In this document: positions 40,027 through 49,352 of the stretch, one piece after another
Position numbering within the stretch: the first letter of the stretch is position 1
Layout: the number at the start of each line of letters is the position of its first letter
Assembly (NCBI RefSeq): GCF_040546585.1
Contig: NZ_JBEPOC010000001.1
Span: 930,001 to 994,000 of the forward strand
Origin: Marmoricola sp. OAE513
GTDB lineage: Bacteria; Actinomycetota; Actinomycetes; Propionibacteriales; Nocardioidaceae
DNA length: 64,000 bases
Direction of reading: 5' to 3'
Notes under the pieces: model-generated
Seen by the model: only the letters and a program-made list of their open reading frames with translations
Databases searched by the model: none
Told to the model about the DNA's origin: nothing
Made by a program: the position numbers and the translations under genes

Positions 40027-40520
40027 TCCAGGTCGTCCTTCACCAGCCAGCCCTCGGTCATCGGCTCGGTCTCGCCGGGAAGGATCAGCGTGCTGGAGAG
40101 CAGCGGCTCGCCGAGCTCCTCGAGCAGCGCGCGGACCACGACGTGGTCGGGGATCCGGACGCCGACGGTCTTCTTCTTCGGGTGCATCAGCCGTTTCGGG
40201 ACCTCGGCGGTCGCCGGCAGGATGAAGGTGTACGGCCCCGGCGTCGCCGCCTTGATCGCTCGGAAGGCGGCGTTGTCGATGTGCACCAGCTGACCGAGCT
40301 GGGCGAAGTCGCGGCAGACCAGCGTGAAGTGGTGCTTGTCGTCGAGCCGGCGGATCGTGCGGATCCGGTCCAGACCGTCGCGGTTGCCGAGCTGGATGCC
40401 CAGCGCGTAACCGGAGTCGGTCGGGTAGGCCAGGAGGCCGTCGTCACGCAGCGTCGCGACCGCCTGGCCGATCAGCCGGGGCTGCGGGTCGTCGGGGTGG
40501 ACGTCCAGGTAGCGCGCCAC
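39900..40520 (-). CDS. Sua5/YciO/YrdC-domain protein (L-threonylcarbamoyladenylate synthase-like), 206 aa
   Basis: This is a YrdC-fold protein related to the tRNA t6A enzyme that makes threonylcarbamoyl-AMP. Motifs are LLAYPTDSGYALGIQLGN, the basic pocket IRRLDDKHHFTLVCRDFAQL, TPGPYTFILPATAEVPKRLM, HPKKKTVGVRIPDHVVV and PTTVVDLTSGAAEVIRYGAG. Details (LDDKHH and short length) favour the YciO subgroup, whose activity is weaker or less defined than Sua5. It begins two bases after the ispH stop, so it is in the same operon. Confidence 0.87.
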   Translation of the reverse strand: MARYLDVHPDDPQPRLIGQAVATLRDDGLLAYPTDSGYALGIQLGNRDGLDRIRTIRRLDDKHHFTLVCRDFAQLGQLVHIDNAAFRAIKAATPGPYTFILPATAEVPKRLMHPKKKTVGVRIPDHVVVRALLEELGEPLLSSTLILPGETEPMTEGWLVKDDLDQVLDVVIDSGECGSLPTTVVDLTSGAAEVIRYGAGDASRFE

Positions 40521-40522
40521 GG

Positions 40523-41539
40523 CTACGCTCGGTCACCGGCGGCGGCAGCCTTCTCCGCGGCCCGGATGTCCTTGCGCAGCTCGGGCGGCAGCGCGAAGAT
40601 CAGCGACTCCTCAGCCGTGTGGACCGCCTTGGCGTCCGGGTAGCCGCGCTCGGCCAGGAAGCTGAGCACGCCGTCGACCAGGTCCTCGGGCACCGAGGCA
40701 CCGGACGTCACACTCACCTTGTCCACGCCCTCGAGCCAGGCCTCGTCGATCTCGCTCGCGTCGTCCACCCGGTACGCCGCCTTGGCGCCGACCTCGAGCG
40801 CGACGTCGGCCAGCCGGACCGTGTTCGAGGAGTTCGCGGAGCCGACCACGATGACCAGGTCGGCGTCGCTGCTGATCTCCTTGATCGCCAGCTGCCGGTT
40901 CTGGGTGGCGTAGCAGATGTCGTCGCTCGGCGGGTCGAGCAGCAGCGGGAACCGCTCGCGGATCGCGGCAACGGTCTCCAGGGTCTCGTCGACCGACAGG
41001 GTGGTCTGCGACAGCCAGGCGACCTTCGCGGGGTCGCGGACGACGATGTTCGGCACGTCGGCCGGGCTCTGCACCAGCTGGATGTGGTCCGGCGCCTCGC
41101 CCGCGGTGCCCTCGACCTCCTCGTGCCCCTCGTGGCCGATCAGCAGGATGTCGTAGTCGTCGGCGGCGAAGCGCTTCGCCTCGTGGTGGACCTTGGTCAC
41201 CAGCGGGCAGGTGGCGTCGATGGTCTTGAGCTCGCGCTCGGCGGCCTCGGCGTGCACCGCCGGGGAGACCCCGTGGGCGGAGAACACGACGGTCTCGCCG
41301 GCAGGGACCTCGTCGAGCTCCTCGACGAAGATCGCGCCGCGGGACTCGAGGTTGGCGACCACGTGCTTGTTGTGCACGATCTGCTTGCGGACGTAGACCG
41401 GGGCGCCGTACAGGTCGAGCGCCTTCTCCACGGTGATCACGGCGCGGTCGACGCCGGCGCAGTAGCCGCGCGGGGCGGCGAGCAGAACGGCACGCTCGGC
41501 CTCGGGGATGAGGCGCGGCATCGCCAGGTCGGTGTCCAT
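40523..41539 (-). CDS. ispH: 4-hydroxy-3-methylbut-2-enyl diphosphate reductase, 338 aa
   Basis: This is the last enzyme of the non-mevalonate isoprenoid pathway; it reduces HMBPP to IPP and DMAPP with a [4Fe-4S] cluster. The three cluster cysteines are in [27 protein letters not shown] and [28 protein letters not shown] and [14 protein letters not shown] bind substrate. I choose ATG 41539; 41548 is also possible. It shares an operon with the YciO-type gene and is divergent from xseA. This supplies isoprenoid for the cis-prenyltransferase at 62242. Confidence 0.94.
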   Translation of the reverse strand: MDTDLAMPRLIPEAERAVLLAAPRGYCAGVDRAVITVEKALDLYGAPVYVRKQIVHNKHVVANLESRGAIFVEELDEVPAGETVVFSAHGVSPAVHAEAAERELKTIDATCPLVTKVHHEAKRFAADDYDILLIGHEGHEEVEGTAGEAPDHIQLVQSPADVPNIVVRDPAKVAWLSQTTLSVDETLETVAAIRERFPLLLDPPSDDICYATQNRQLAIKEISSDADLVIVVGSANSSNTVRLADVALEVGAKAAYRVDDASEIDEAWLEGVDKVSVTSGASVPEDLVDGVLSFLAERGYPDAKAVHTAEESLIFALPPELRKDIRAAEKAAAAGDRA

Positions 41540-41576
41540 GCCCACCATCGTAGTGGCCTGCGACTAGCCTGCTCGC

Positions 41577-42839
41577 ATGGCGCTGACGACCTCCCCGGAG
41601 ACCCCGGTCCCGGTCCGCCAGGTCGTCAGCATGATCGGAGGCTGGGTCGACCGGCTCGGCGCGGTCTGGGTCGAGGGCCAGGTCGTCCAGCTGAACCGGC
41701 CCAACGGCTCGAACACCGACTTCCTCACCCTGCGCGACAAGCTCGCCGACGTCTCGGTCCAGCTGACCTGTCCGCGCTCGGTGATCGACTCGCTGCCCAC
41801 TCCCCTGGTCAACGGCGCCCAGGTGGTCGCCTACGCGAAGCCGAGCATCTACCCGAACAGGGGCTCGCTCTCCCTCCAGGTCCGCGAGCTGCGGCTGGTC
41901 GGCGAGGGCGAGCTGCTCGCCCGGCTCGAGCGCCGTCGCCAGCTGCTGGCCGCCGAGGGGCTCTTCGCCCTCGACCGGAAACGCGCGCTGCCGTTCCTGC
42001 CCCAGCGGATCGGCTTGGTCACCGCCAAGGACTCGGCCGCGGAGAAGGACGTCCTGGAGAACACCCGCCGCCGCTGGCCCGGCGTCACCTTCGACGTCCG
42101 GTACGCGGCGATGCAGGGCGTGAACGCCGCCGAGCAGGTGATCGCAGCGCTCGGCGCCCTGGACCGCGACCCGGACGTCGACGTGATCGTGATCGCTCGC
42201 GGCGGCGGCTCGGTCGAGGACCTGCTCCCGTTCTCCGACGAGGCGCTGGTGCGCGCGGTGCACGCCGCCACCACGCCGGTCGTCTCCGCCATCGGCCACG
42301 AGCCCGACTCCCCGCTGCTCGACCTCGTCGCCGACCTGCGCGCCTCCACCCCCACCGATGCCGCCAAGCGCATCGTGCCGGACGTGGCTGAGGAGTTCGC
42401 CCGCGTGGTCCAGGTGCGCGACCGGTTGCGGCGCACCATCACCTCGGCCGTCGCCCGGGAGCAGCAACAGATCGACGCGATCCGCGGCCGACCGAGCATG
42501 TCCGACCCGCGCAACGACCTGGTCGCCCGGAACCAGGAGATCACCGCGTACGCCGACCGCGCCCGACGCGTGCTCGGCCACGTGCTCGACCGGGCGTACG
42601 ACGACCTCGACCACAGCCTGGCCCGGGTCCGCGCGCTCTCCCCGCTGGCGACGCTGCGCCGCGGCTACGCCGTGCTGTCGGACGCTGAAGGAAACCTGTT
42701 CTCCAGCGTCGAGGGCATCGCCCCCGGCGCGGCCGTCACGATCCGGGTCGCCGACGGGCGGATCAGCGCAGCCGTCTCCGACGTCGAACCACTCCCCCTA
42801 CCAGTCCAGGACGAGCCTGCGGAGGACCACCATGACTGA
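41577..42839 (+). CDS. xseA: Exodeoxyribonuclease VII large subunit, 420 aa
   Basis: The N-terminal OB-fold ([20 protein letters not shown]) is followed by the catalytic core [40 protein letters not shown] and [20 protein letters not shown]. The helical C-terminus carries [16 protein letters not shown]. The enzyme degrades single-stranded DNA from both ends together with XseB. It overlaps xseB by eight bases. Confidence 0.95.
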   Translation: MALTTSPETPVPVRQVVSMIGGWVDRLGAVWVEGQVVQLNRPNGSNTDFLTLRDKLADVSVQLTCPRSVIDSLPTPLVNGAQVVAYAKPSIYPNRGSLSLQVRELRLVGEGELLARLERRRQLLAAEGLFALDRKRALPFLPQRIGLVTAKDSAAEKDVLENTRRRWPGVTFDVRYAAMQGVNAAEQVIAALGALDRDPDVDVIVIARGGGSVEDLLPFSDEALVRAVHAATTPVVSAIGHEPDSPLLDLVADLRASTPTDAAKRIVPDVAEEFARVVQVRDRLRRTITSAVAREQQQIDAIRGRPSMSDPRNDLVARNQEITAYADRARRVLGHVLDRAYDDLDHSLARVRALSPLATLRRGYAVLSDAEGNLFSSVEGIAPGAAVTIRVADGRISAAVSDVEPLPLPVQDEPAEDHHD

Positions 42840-43041
42840 GCCCGACGGCACCACGCTGAGCTACGAGGAGGCGCGCGACCAGCTCATCGAGGTGGTGCGG
42901 ACCCTCGAGCAGGGCGGCACCTCGCTGGCGGAGTCGCTGGCGCTGTGGGAGCGCGGCGAGGAGCTCGCGAAGACCTGCCAGGACGCTCTCGACGGTGCGC
43001 GGGCCCGGCTCGACGCCGTGCTCGGCGACGACGAGGACTGA
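42832..43041 (+). CDS. xseB: Exodeoxyribonuclease VII small subunit, 69 aa
   Basis: This small helical partner has the family signature [20 protein letters not shown] and [20 protein letters not shown]. Length matches the family. The ATG at 42832 overlaps the xseA stop, so the two are coupled. It converges with the DUF4245 gene, six bases between stops. Confidence 0.93.
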   Translation: MTEPDGTTLSYEEARDQLIEVVRTLEQGGTSLAESLALWERGEELAKTCQDALDGARARLDAVLGDDED

Positions 43042-43047
43042 CCCGCA

Positions 43048-43614
43048 CTACGAGAGCGGGACCGTCCCGGGCCGCAACGTCGCGGCGAAGTCGCGGATCT
43101 CGTCGTCCGGTGCGGAGCCGAAGACCAGCACGGTCTCGCTGGTTCCGTCGGGGTTCTCGACGTCCAGCGCGACCCCGTAGTCACCGCCGGAGTCGGTCCA
43201 CACCTGCCACGCGGAGGTCGTGTCGTTGAGGGTGACGTCCTCACCCCGCTCGGCCTTGTCGTCGATGTTCTGCCGCACCAGCGTGCGGACCGAGGACTCG
43301 GACTCCACGATGCCGACGTACTTGCCGTCCTCGGTGAGCATCCCGATCTCGAACCGCGGGTCGTTGCCGCCGACGTACGACGCCGAGGTCGCCCGCCAGC
43401 CCTTCGGCAGCGCGTCCGGGGCGAACAGGGCGAGCCGGTGGTCGGCGCGGCCCGCCTTCACCCAGGCCGACCAGTCGACGGTCCGCACCGGGACCGGGGT
43501 CTCGTCCGGGCGCCCCATGAAGTACCAGACCATGGTCGCTGCGACCGCCACGACCAGCGCCACGATCCCGCTCATGAACGGGCGCAGGCGGCGTGCCTCG
43601 GCTTCGGTGACCAT
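43048..43614 (-). CDS. DUF4245 membrane-anchored protein, 188 aa
   Basis: A single N-terminal membrane helix (MSGIVALVVAVAATMVWYFM) anchors a periplasm-side domain with DUF4245 traits: VRTVDWSAWVKAGRADHRLA, LPKGWRATSASYVGG, AWQVWTDSGGDYGVAL and ETVLVFGSAPDDEI. The family sits beside xseB and glpX across actinobacteria, as here, and has no assigned function. ATG 43614 gives the short cytoplasmic N-terminus normal for such anchors. Confidence 0.88.
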   Translation of the reverse strand: MVTEAEARRLRPFMSGIVALVVAVAATMVWYFMGRPDETPVPVRTVDWSAWVKAGRADHRLALFAPDALPKGWRATSASYVGGNDPRFEIGMLTEDGKYVGIVESESSVRTLVRQNIDDKAERGEDVTLNDTTSAWQVWTDSGGDYGVALDVENPDGTSETVLVFGSAPDDEIRDFAATLRPGTVPLS

Positions 43615-43677
43615 GCGGCCATCCTCCCAGGCGGCCCTGAACATCGCGGGTCTAGGGTCGCGGCGTGGTGGTTTCGC

Positions 43678-44904
43678 GTGCTCGTTGACCTGGTGCCCGT
43701 GGCGGCGCTGCTCGCCCTGCTGGCGACGGCGTACCTGCACCCGCGCCCCCTGGTCGAGGCGGCGGTGGCCGTGGTCGCCGGCACCGCGGTCCTGGCGACC
43801 GGCACCCTCGGGACGGCCGACCTCCAGCGCGAGCGGGACCACCTGGTCCCGGTGGTGCTGTTCCTGGTGGCTGTGCTCGTGGTCGCCGAGTGCTGCCGGG
43901 CTGCCGGGCTGTTCACCGCGATCGGGTCCCGGCTCGCCGCCAGCGGCAGTCCGCAGCGGATCTTCGCGCTCACCTTCGTGGTCGCTGCTGCGGTCACCGT
44001 CGTGCTCAGCCTGGACGCGACCGTGGTGCTGCTGACCCCGGTCGCGATCGCCGCGGCCGCGGGTGCCGGCCTCTCGGCACGGCCGCTCCAGCTGGTCTGC
44101 GTCCGGCTCGCCAACATCGCCTCGTTGCTGCTGCCGGTCTCCAACCTCACCAACCTGCTCGCCGTCCCCGACCTCGATCTCTCCTTCGGCCGGTTCGCAC
44201 TGCTGATGGCGCCGGTCTGGGTGCTCGCCCTGGTGGTCGAGTACGCCGTCCAGCGGCTCTGGTTCCGGGCCGAGCTGAGCGCTCCCGCGACGCCCGCCGC
44301 TGCGCCACCCCTCCCCCTGCCGGTGGTGCCGGTCCTCGTCGTCGCGGCGATGCTCGCCGGGTTCGCCGCGAGCTCGGTCCTCGACCCGGCCTGGAGCGCG
44401 GGCGCCGCCGCCCTGGTCCTCGCCGTCCGGGCACTCCTGCGCGGCGAGCTGACCGTCACGCCGCTGGTCCGCAGTGCGCACCTGCCGTTCGCGCTCTTCG
44501 TCCTCTCCCTGGGCCTGGTGGTCGCCGCCCTCGGCGAGGGACCGCTCGGGGACCGGATCGCGGACCTGGTCCCCGACGGTGGCGGCCTGCCGGCGCTGCT
44601 CGCGGTCGCGCTGATCGGCGCCGTGCTGGCGAATCTGGTGAACAACCTTCCCGCGACCCTGTTGCTGGTGCCGCTGGTGGCCCCGCTCGGCGCGGTTCCC
44701 GTGCTGGCGACGCTCATCGGCGTCAACCTGGGCTCCTCGATGACCTGGTCGGGGTCGCTGGCGAACCTGCTCTGGCGACGCACGGTCCAGCACAGCGGCG
44801 GCACGGTCTCGACGCGCGACTTCCACCTCGTCGGTCTCCTGGCGACCCCGCTGGCCGTGGTCGGCGGCGTCCTCGTCCTCCACGGCTGGTCGGGCTGGGT
44901 CTAG
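43678..44904 (+). CDS. ArsB/NhaD/SLC13-type ion transporter, 408 aa
   Basis: This is a polytopic permease of the IT superfamily with ~10-11 hydrophobic helices. Family motifs are VVLSLDATVVLLTPVAIAAA, VRLANIASLLLPVSNLTNLL and LANLVNNLPATLLLVPLVAP, plus IGVNLGSSMTWSGSLANLLW near the end. Both discontinuous SNLTN and VNNLP hairpins are present, as in arsenite and dicarboxylate carriers. The start is GTG 43678. The HTH-TOBE gene lies 32 bases downstream. The substrate could be an oxyanion or organic anion; no arsenic genes are nearby. Confidence 0.82.
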   Translation: MLVDLVPVAALLALLATAYLHPRPLVEAAVAVVAGTAVLATGTLGTADLQRERDHLVPVVLFLVAVLVVAECCRAAGLFTAIGSRLAASGSPQRIFALTFVVAAAVTVVLSLDATVVLLTPVAIAAAAGAGLSARPLQLVCVRLANIASLLLPVSNLTNLLAVPDLDLSFGRFALLMAPVWVLALVVEYAVQRLWFRAELSAPATPAAAPPLPLPVVPVLVVAAMLAGFAASSVLDPAWSAGAAALVLAVRALLRGELTVTPLVRSAHLPFALFVLSLGLVVAALGEGPLGDRIADLVPDGGGLPALLAVALIGAVLANLVNNLPATLLLVPLVAPLGAVPVLATLIGVNLGSSMTWSGSLANLLWRRTVQHSGGTVSTRDFHLVGLLATPLAVVGGVLVLHGWSGWV

Positions 44905-44936
44905 GAGGGCACCCCGGGGTGCGGCAGAGTGACCCC

Positions 44937-45338
44937 ATGAGCCACGAACCGAGCCGGTACCGGATCTCCGAGGCGGCCGAGGTCCTGGGAGTCAGCGACG
45001 ACACCGTGCGCCGCTGGGTGGACCAGGGTCGGCTCACCGCCGAGCAGGTCAACGGCCGGTCCACGATCGCCGGACCGGACCTGGCCGTCCTCGCCGAGTC
45101 GCTGGCCGACTCCCCCGATGCCGACGGCCGGCGCACGTCCTCGGCCCGCAACCGGCTCCCCGGCATCGTCGTCGCCGTGAAGAAGGACACCGTGATGGCG
45201 CAGGTCGAGATGATCTGCGGGGCGAACAGGGTCGTCTCGCTGATGTCCGCGGATGCTGCCGAGGAGCTGGGGCTGGTCCCGGGCGCCCGGGCGGTGGCCT
45301 CGATCAAGTCGACGAACGTGGTCGTCGAGCGGGGCTGA
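44937..45338 (+). CDS. Helix-turn-helix protein with C-terminal TOBE/Mop domain, 133 aa
   Basis: Residues 1-60 form a MerR/excisionase-like helix-turn-helix ([37 protein letters not shown]). Residues ~70-133 form a single TOBE/molbindin domain ([54 protein letters not shown]). Such proteins bind molybdate or tungstate. It is next to an anion permease and not beside modABC. It is 62 bases upstream of glpX. Confidence 0.86.
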   Translation: MSHEPSRYRISEAAEVLGVSDDTVRRWVDQGRLTAEQVNGRSTIAGPDLAVLAESLADSPDADGRRTSSARNRLPGIVVAVKKDTVMAQVEMICGANRVVSLMSADAAEELGLVPGARAVASIKSTNVVVERG

Positions 45339-45400
45339 GCCAGGGTTCACACCGTCCGCCGCCGTGTTCGGCGCGCCGGCGTGCACCCGCGACCGATAAC

Positions 45401-46435
45401 ATGCGCCCTATGTCCGACTCCCACCTGCCCGAAGCGCTCGCCGTGGCCCCGGCGTCACCCGACCGCAACCTCGCCCTCGAGCTCGTCCGGGTGACCGAGG
45501 CCGCCGCCATGGCCGCTGGTCGCTGGGTCGGGAAGGGCGACAAGAACGGAGCGGACGGCGTCGCGGTCAACGCGATGCGCACCCTGATCTCCACGGTCGG
45601 CATGCGCGGCACCGTCGTGATCGGCGAGGGCGAGAAGGACAACGCCCCGATGCTCTACAACGGCGAGGAGGTCGGCGACGGCGACGGCCCCGAGTGCGAC
45701 GTCGCGGTCGACCCGATCGACGGGACGACGCTGACCGCCAAAGGCATGGCCAACGCGGTCTCCGTGCTCGCCGTGGCGCCCCGGGGCTCGATGTACGACC
45801 CTTCCGCCGTCTTCTACATGGAGAAGCTCGTCGCCGGCCCGGAGGCTGCCGACGTCGTGGACATCCGCTACCCGGTCGCCGAGAACATCCACCTCGTCGC
45901 CAAGGCCAAGGGCGGCAAGCCCGAGGACGTCACCGTGGTCCTGCTCGACCGCCCGCGGCACGAGAAGCTCGCCCAGGAGATCCGGGAGACCGGCGCCCGG
46001 ATCAAGTTCATCACCGACGGTGACGTGGCCGGTGCGATCATGGCGGCCCGGGCCGACACCGGCGTGGATCTGCTGCTCGGCATCGGCGGTACGCCGGAGG
46101 GCATCATCACCGCCTGCGCGATGAAGTGCCTGGACGGGGTCATCCAGGGCAAGCTCTGGCCGACCAGCGACGAGGAGCGCGAGCGCGCGGCCGCGGCGGG
46201 CCTCGAGCTCGACCGGATCCTCTACACCGACGACCTGGTCTCCGGCGACGACTGCTTCTTCGTCGCGACCGGCATCACCGACGGCGAGCTGATGAAGGGC
46301 GTCCGCTACCGCGCCGGCGGGGCGTCGACGCACTCGCTCGTGATGCGCAGCCGCAGCGGCACGATCCGCGAGATCATCAGCGACCACAAGCTCAGCAAGC
46401 TGCGCGCGTACGCCAACGTCGACTTCGACCGCTGA
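45401..46435 (+). CDS. glpX: Class II fructose-1,6-bisphosphatase, 344 aa
   Basis: GlpX removes the 1-phosphate of fructose-1,6-bisphosphate in gluconeogenesis. Motifs are [60 protein letters not shown] (metal-binding), [20 protein letters not shown], and a C-terminal [20 protein letters not shown]. It is the main actinobacterial enzyme for this step. A GATAAC just before the ATGs at 45401/45410 could be a -10 box, giving a leaderless or near-leaderless mRNA; I cannot decide between the two ATGs. Confidence 0.95.
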   Translation: MRPMSDSHLPEALAVAPASPDRNLALELVRVTEAAAMAAGRWVGKGDKNGADGVAVNAMRTLISTVGMRGTVVIGEGEKDNAPMLYNGEEVGDGDGPECDVAVDPIDGTTLTAKGMANAVSVLAVAPRGSMYDPSAVFYMEKLVAGPEAADVVDIRYPVAENIHLVAKAKGGKPEDVTVVLLDRPRHEKLAQEIRETGARIKFITDGDVAGAIMAARADTGVDLLLGIGGTPEGIITACAMKCLDGVIQGKLWPTSDEERERAAAAGLELDRILYTDDLVSGDDCFFVATGITDGELMKGVRYRAGGASTHSLVMRSRSGTIREIISDHKLSKLRAYANVDFDR

Positions 46436-46478
46436 CGGCGCTGTCCGGGATGGCCGGGATGGCCGGGGCGACCGCCGC

Positions 46479-47417
46479 GTGATCGTCGTCGCCGGGGAGG
46501 CCCTGGTCGACGTGGCCGACGGCAGCGAGACGGTCGGCGGCTCGCCGCTGAACGTCGCGGTGGCACTCGGCCGCCTCGACGTCCCCGTCGTGCTGATCAC
46601 CGAGATCGGCACCGACGAACGCGCGGCGCTGGTGCGCGAGCACCTGGCCGCGACCGGGACCGAGCTCCTCTCCTCACCGTCCGTCGACGGGCGCACGGCC
46701 ACCGCGACGGTGCACTTCGACGAGGACGAGCCCCTCTACGAGCTCGACCTGTCCTGGCACCTCCCGCACACCGAGCTTCCCGAGTGCGACGCCCTGCACG
46801 TCGGCTCGCTGGGCACCGTCCTCGAACCCGGCCGGATGAGCGTGCTGGACCTCGTCGAGCAGGCCTGGGCCCGCGACGTGTTCGTCTCCTACGACCCGAA
46901 CGTGCGTGCCGGCCACCTCACCGAGCACGACCATGACCAGGCCTGGGGCGACATCGAGTCACTGGCCGACCGGTCCCAGCTGGTCAAGCTGAGCGAGCAG
47001 GACATCGAGTTCCTGCACCCGGGTGCCGACCCCGACCAGATCGCCCGCTCGCTGCTCACCGGCGACCGCACCGAGCTGGTGATCCTCACCCGCGGGGCCG
47101 CCGGCGCCACGGCGTACGCCGCCGGTGCGGGAGGCGGCGCGGGAGGGGGCGTCGAGGTCAGCGTCCCGGGCACCGACGTCGAGGTCGTCGACACGATCGG
47201 CGCGGGCGACGCCTTCATGGCGGCGGTGCTCACGGTGCTGCTGGAGTCGGACTCGCTCGGCAACTTCGGCCCGGGCATGCCGACCGACCCCGGACGCTTG
47301 GAGCAGCTGCTGACCGCAGCGGTGGAGGTGGCCGGGCTCAGCTGTGCGCGACCGGGCGCAGCCGCGCCGTCGCGCTCGGAGCTGCGCTCAGGGTGGCCTG
47401 GATCAGTGCCGTCCTAG
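46479..47417 (+). CDS. PfkB-family carbohydrate kinase (fructokinase-like), 312 aa
   Basis: This is a ribokinase-fold sugar kinase: IVVAGEALVDVADGSETVGG, then SPLNVAVALGRLDVPVVLIT, VSYDPNVRAGHL, VKLSEQDIEFLHPGA and the anion-hole motif DTIGAGDAFMAAVLTVLLES (catalytic Asp). The start is GTG 46479, 43 bases after glpX. A Gly-rich insertion (AAGAGGGAGGG) lies near residue 220. Fructose or a related sugar is the likely substrate. The final ~27 codons overlap the convergent lipase gene by 80 bases. Confidence 0.87.
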   Translation: MIVVAGEALVDVADGSETVGGSPLNVAVALGRLDVPVVLITEIGTDERAALVREHLAATGTELLSSPSVDGRTATATVHFDEDEPLYELDLSWHLPHTELPECDALHVGSLGTVLEPGRMSVLDLVEQAWARDVFVSYDPNVRAGHLTEHDHDQAWGDIESLADRSQLVKLSEQDIEFLHPGADPDQIARSLLTGDRTELVILTRGAAGATAYAAGAGGGAGGGVEVSVPGTDVEVVDTIGAGDAFMAAVLTVLLESDSLGNFGPGMPTDPGRLEQLLTAAVEVAGLSCARPGAAAPSRSELRSGWPGSVPS

Positions 47418-48204
47418 CGGCGAGCTGGCCCTCGAGAGCCTGCCGGACCTGGTCGAACACGAGCGGGTCCAGCGCCATCCCGACGTGGCTGGCGGTCACC
47501 TCGACCGGGATCGCGGCCGGGTCGATGCAGGCGCGCCAGTCGACGATGCCGTCACGCTGGGAGTAGATCGCGGTGAACCCGACCTGGGGGTCCAACGGCG
47601 CGTGGGTCTCCTCGAAGCTCGCGCGGGCGCAGGCACCGGCGATGCAGTCCTCGCTCATCAGGCCACCGACCCCGGCACGGGTGAGCCGGGTGAGCAGCTC
47701 GGCGTCCCTCTCGAGGATCTCGTGCACGGCCGCGGGGGCCAGCACGGGGCTGCCCATCGAGACGATGCCGTTGATCAGGTCGGGGCGCCGAGCAGCCAGC
47801 CCGCGGGCGAGCATGCCGCCCAGGCTGTGGCCCACGATGCTGACCTTGCGACCGCGACGGGTGGCGATCGACTCGATCCGGCGCTCCATCTTGTCCGCGG
47901 CCTCGCGGGTGCAGCCCATGTTCACGTGGATGTGGGAGCGGTAGGTCCGGTACCCCGCACCGCGCAGCATCGAGGCCATCGGCGCCAGGGTGTAGTCACC
48001 GGCCATGAACCCGGGGATCAGCAGGACCGGTTCGGACCCGCCGGGACGGTGGTGCCCGGCGTACGGGAGTCGGGCGCGCACCTTGCGGTCCGCGCGCGCC
48101 CGCACGACGTACCGGGCCGCTTCGCCGACCACGCTCCCCTCGCGGGAGAGCGCCCTGAGACCCTGGGGTCCGACAAAACCTGCGGGCTTCAGGAAGTCGC
48201 CCAT
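47338..48204 (-). CDS. Alpha/beta hydrolase (lipase-like), 288 aa
   Basis: The fold shows EPVLLIPGFMAGDYTLAPMA (oxyanion region), nucleophile elbow VSIVGHSLGGMLARGLAARR, IYSQRDGIVDWRACID with the acid Asp, and EVTASHVGMALDPLVFD with the catalytic His. The PGF..GD.TL pattern is common in actinobacterial esterase/lipases that often carry no signal peptide. ATG 48204 is used; GTG 48216 is possible. It is divergent from another hydrolase gene at 48332. Confidence 0.85.
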   Translation of the reverse strand: MGDFLKPAGFVGPQGLRALSREGSVVGEAARYVVRARADRKVRARLPYAGHHRPGGSEPVLLIPGFMAGDYTLAPMASMLRGAGYRTYRSHIHVNMGCTREAADKMERRIESIATRRGRKVSIVGHSLGGMLARGLAARRPDLINGIVSMGSPVLAPAAVHEILERDAELLTRLTRAGVGGLMSEDCIAGACARASFEETHAPLDPQVGFTAIYSQRDGIVDWRACIDPAAIPVEVTASHVGMALDPLVFDQVRQALEGQLAARTALIQATLSAAPSATARLRPVAHS

Positions 48205-48331
48205 CGGTGAGTTCACAGAGCCGAAAGTAACGGAAACCACAGTTCTACTAACGAGACTCAACGAAATTCGTGACGCGTGTCGGCGACAGTTGTAGACAGG
48301 TACTCGGACCCATCACCCCGAAAGGCAGCCC

Positions 48332-49282
48332 ATGCCGCGCATCCGCTCCCGCCGAGCCGCTGAGACAGCGCCCGCCGAGATCGTCGTCAGCCGCACGATG
48401 TCGGCACCCGTGAGCGCCCGGATCGAGCTCTGCTACCAGACCTACGGCGACCCGGCCGACGAGCCGCTGCTGCTGGTGATGGGCCTGGGCGGTCCGATGA
48501 CCTGGTGGGACCCGGAGCTGTGCACGCTGCTGGCCCGTCAGGGCTTCTACGTGATCCGGTACGACAACCGCGACACGGGCAAGTCCACCCGGGTACCCGG
48601 ACGCGTCACCAAGCCGATGATCATCCAGGCCGGGCTCGGCCGGAAGGTGAAGGCGCCCTACGCACTGACCGATCTCGCAGCTGACGCGTTCGGGCTGCTG
48701 GACCACCTCGGCATCTGCTCGGCGCACGTCACCGGGGTGTCGATGGGCGGCATGATCGCGCAGACCATGGCGATCGCCCAACCGTCCCGGGTGCGCAGCC
48801 TGGTCTCGATCATGTCCACCACCGGTCGTCGCACGGTCGGCTGGCAGGACCCCCGCCTCGTGCCGGTGATGCTCGCCTCGCGCGGGGCCGACCGCGAGTC
48901 CTACGTGCTCGCCTCGCGCAAGGTCGGGCAGCTCATCGGCTCCCCCGGCTACCCGGAGTCCGAGGAGTCCTCCCGCGCTCGCGCCGAGGAGACCTTCGAC
49001 CGCGGCCTGAACCCTGAGGGAGTGGCCCGGCAGATGCTCGCCGTGCTCACCCAGCCCGACCGCGGCAAGGCGCTGCACGCGCTCCGGATGCCCGCTGCCG
49101 TCATCCACGGCATGGACGACCGGCTCGTGCACCCGTCCGGCGGCAGGGCGACCGCGCAGGCGATCCCCGGCGCTCACCTGCTGCTGATCCCGGGCATGGG
49201 CCACGACCTCCCGGTCGAGCTGCACGAGACCTTCGCCGAGGTGATCCGTCGGACGGCGGACAGGGCTGCCGGCACGGCCTGA
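48332..49282 (+). CDS. Alpha/beta hydrolase, 316 aa
   Basis: This fold-family enzyme has VMGLGGPMTWWDPELCTLLA, VIRYDNRDTGKST, the nucleophile elbow AHVTGVSMGGMIAQTMAI, AVIHGMDDRLVHPSGGRA with the acid Asp, and IPGMGHDLPVELHETF with the catalytic His. The RYDNRDTGKS segment resembles esterases of the homoserine acetyltransferase/epoxide hydrolase-like group often annotated as alpha/beta hydrolase. The gap to the divergent lipase (48205-48331) is A/T-richer and holds both promoters. The substrate is unknown. Confidence 0.87.
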   Translation: MPRIRSRRAAETAPAEIVVSRTMSAPVSARIELCYQTYGDPADEPLLLVMGLGGPMTWWDPELCTLLARQGFYVIRYDNRDTGKSTRVPGRVTKPMIIQAGLGRKVKAPYALTDLAADAFGLLDHLGICSAHVTGVSMGGMIAQTMAIAQPSRVRSLVSIMSTTGRRTVGWQDPRLVPVMLASRGADRESYVLASRKVGQLIGSPGYPESEESSRARAEETFDRGLNPEGVARQMLAVLTQPDRGKALHALRMPAAVIHGMDDRLVHPSGGRATAQAIPGAHLLLIPGMGHDLPVELHETFAEVIRRTADRAAGTA

Positions 49283-49352
49283 CCCCGGGCCCGAGTTTCG
49301 AACCGGCCAGCGCCGGGCATGAGGAGCAGCACGACGTTCTCGGGAGGAACAC

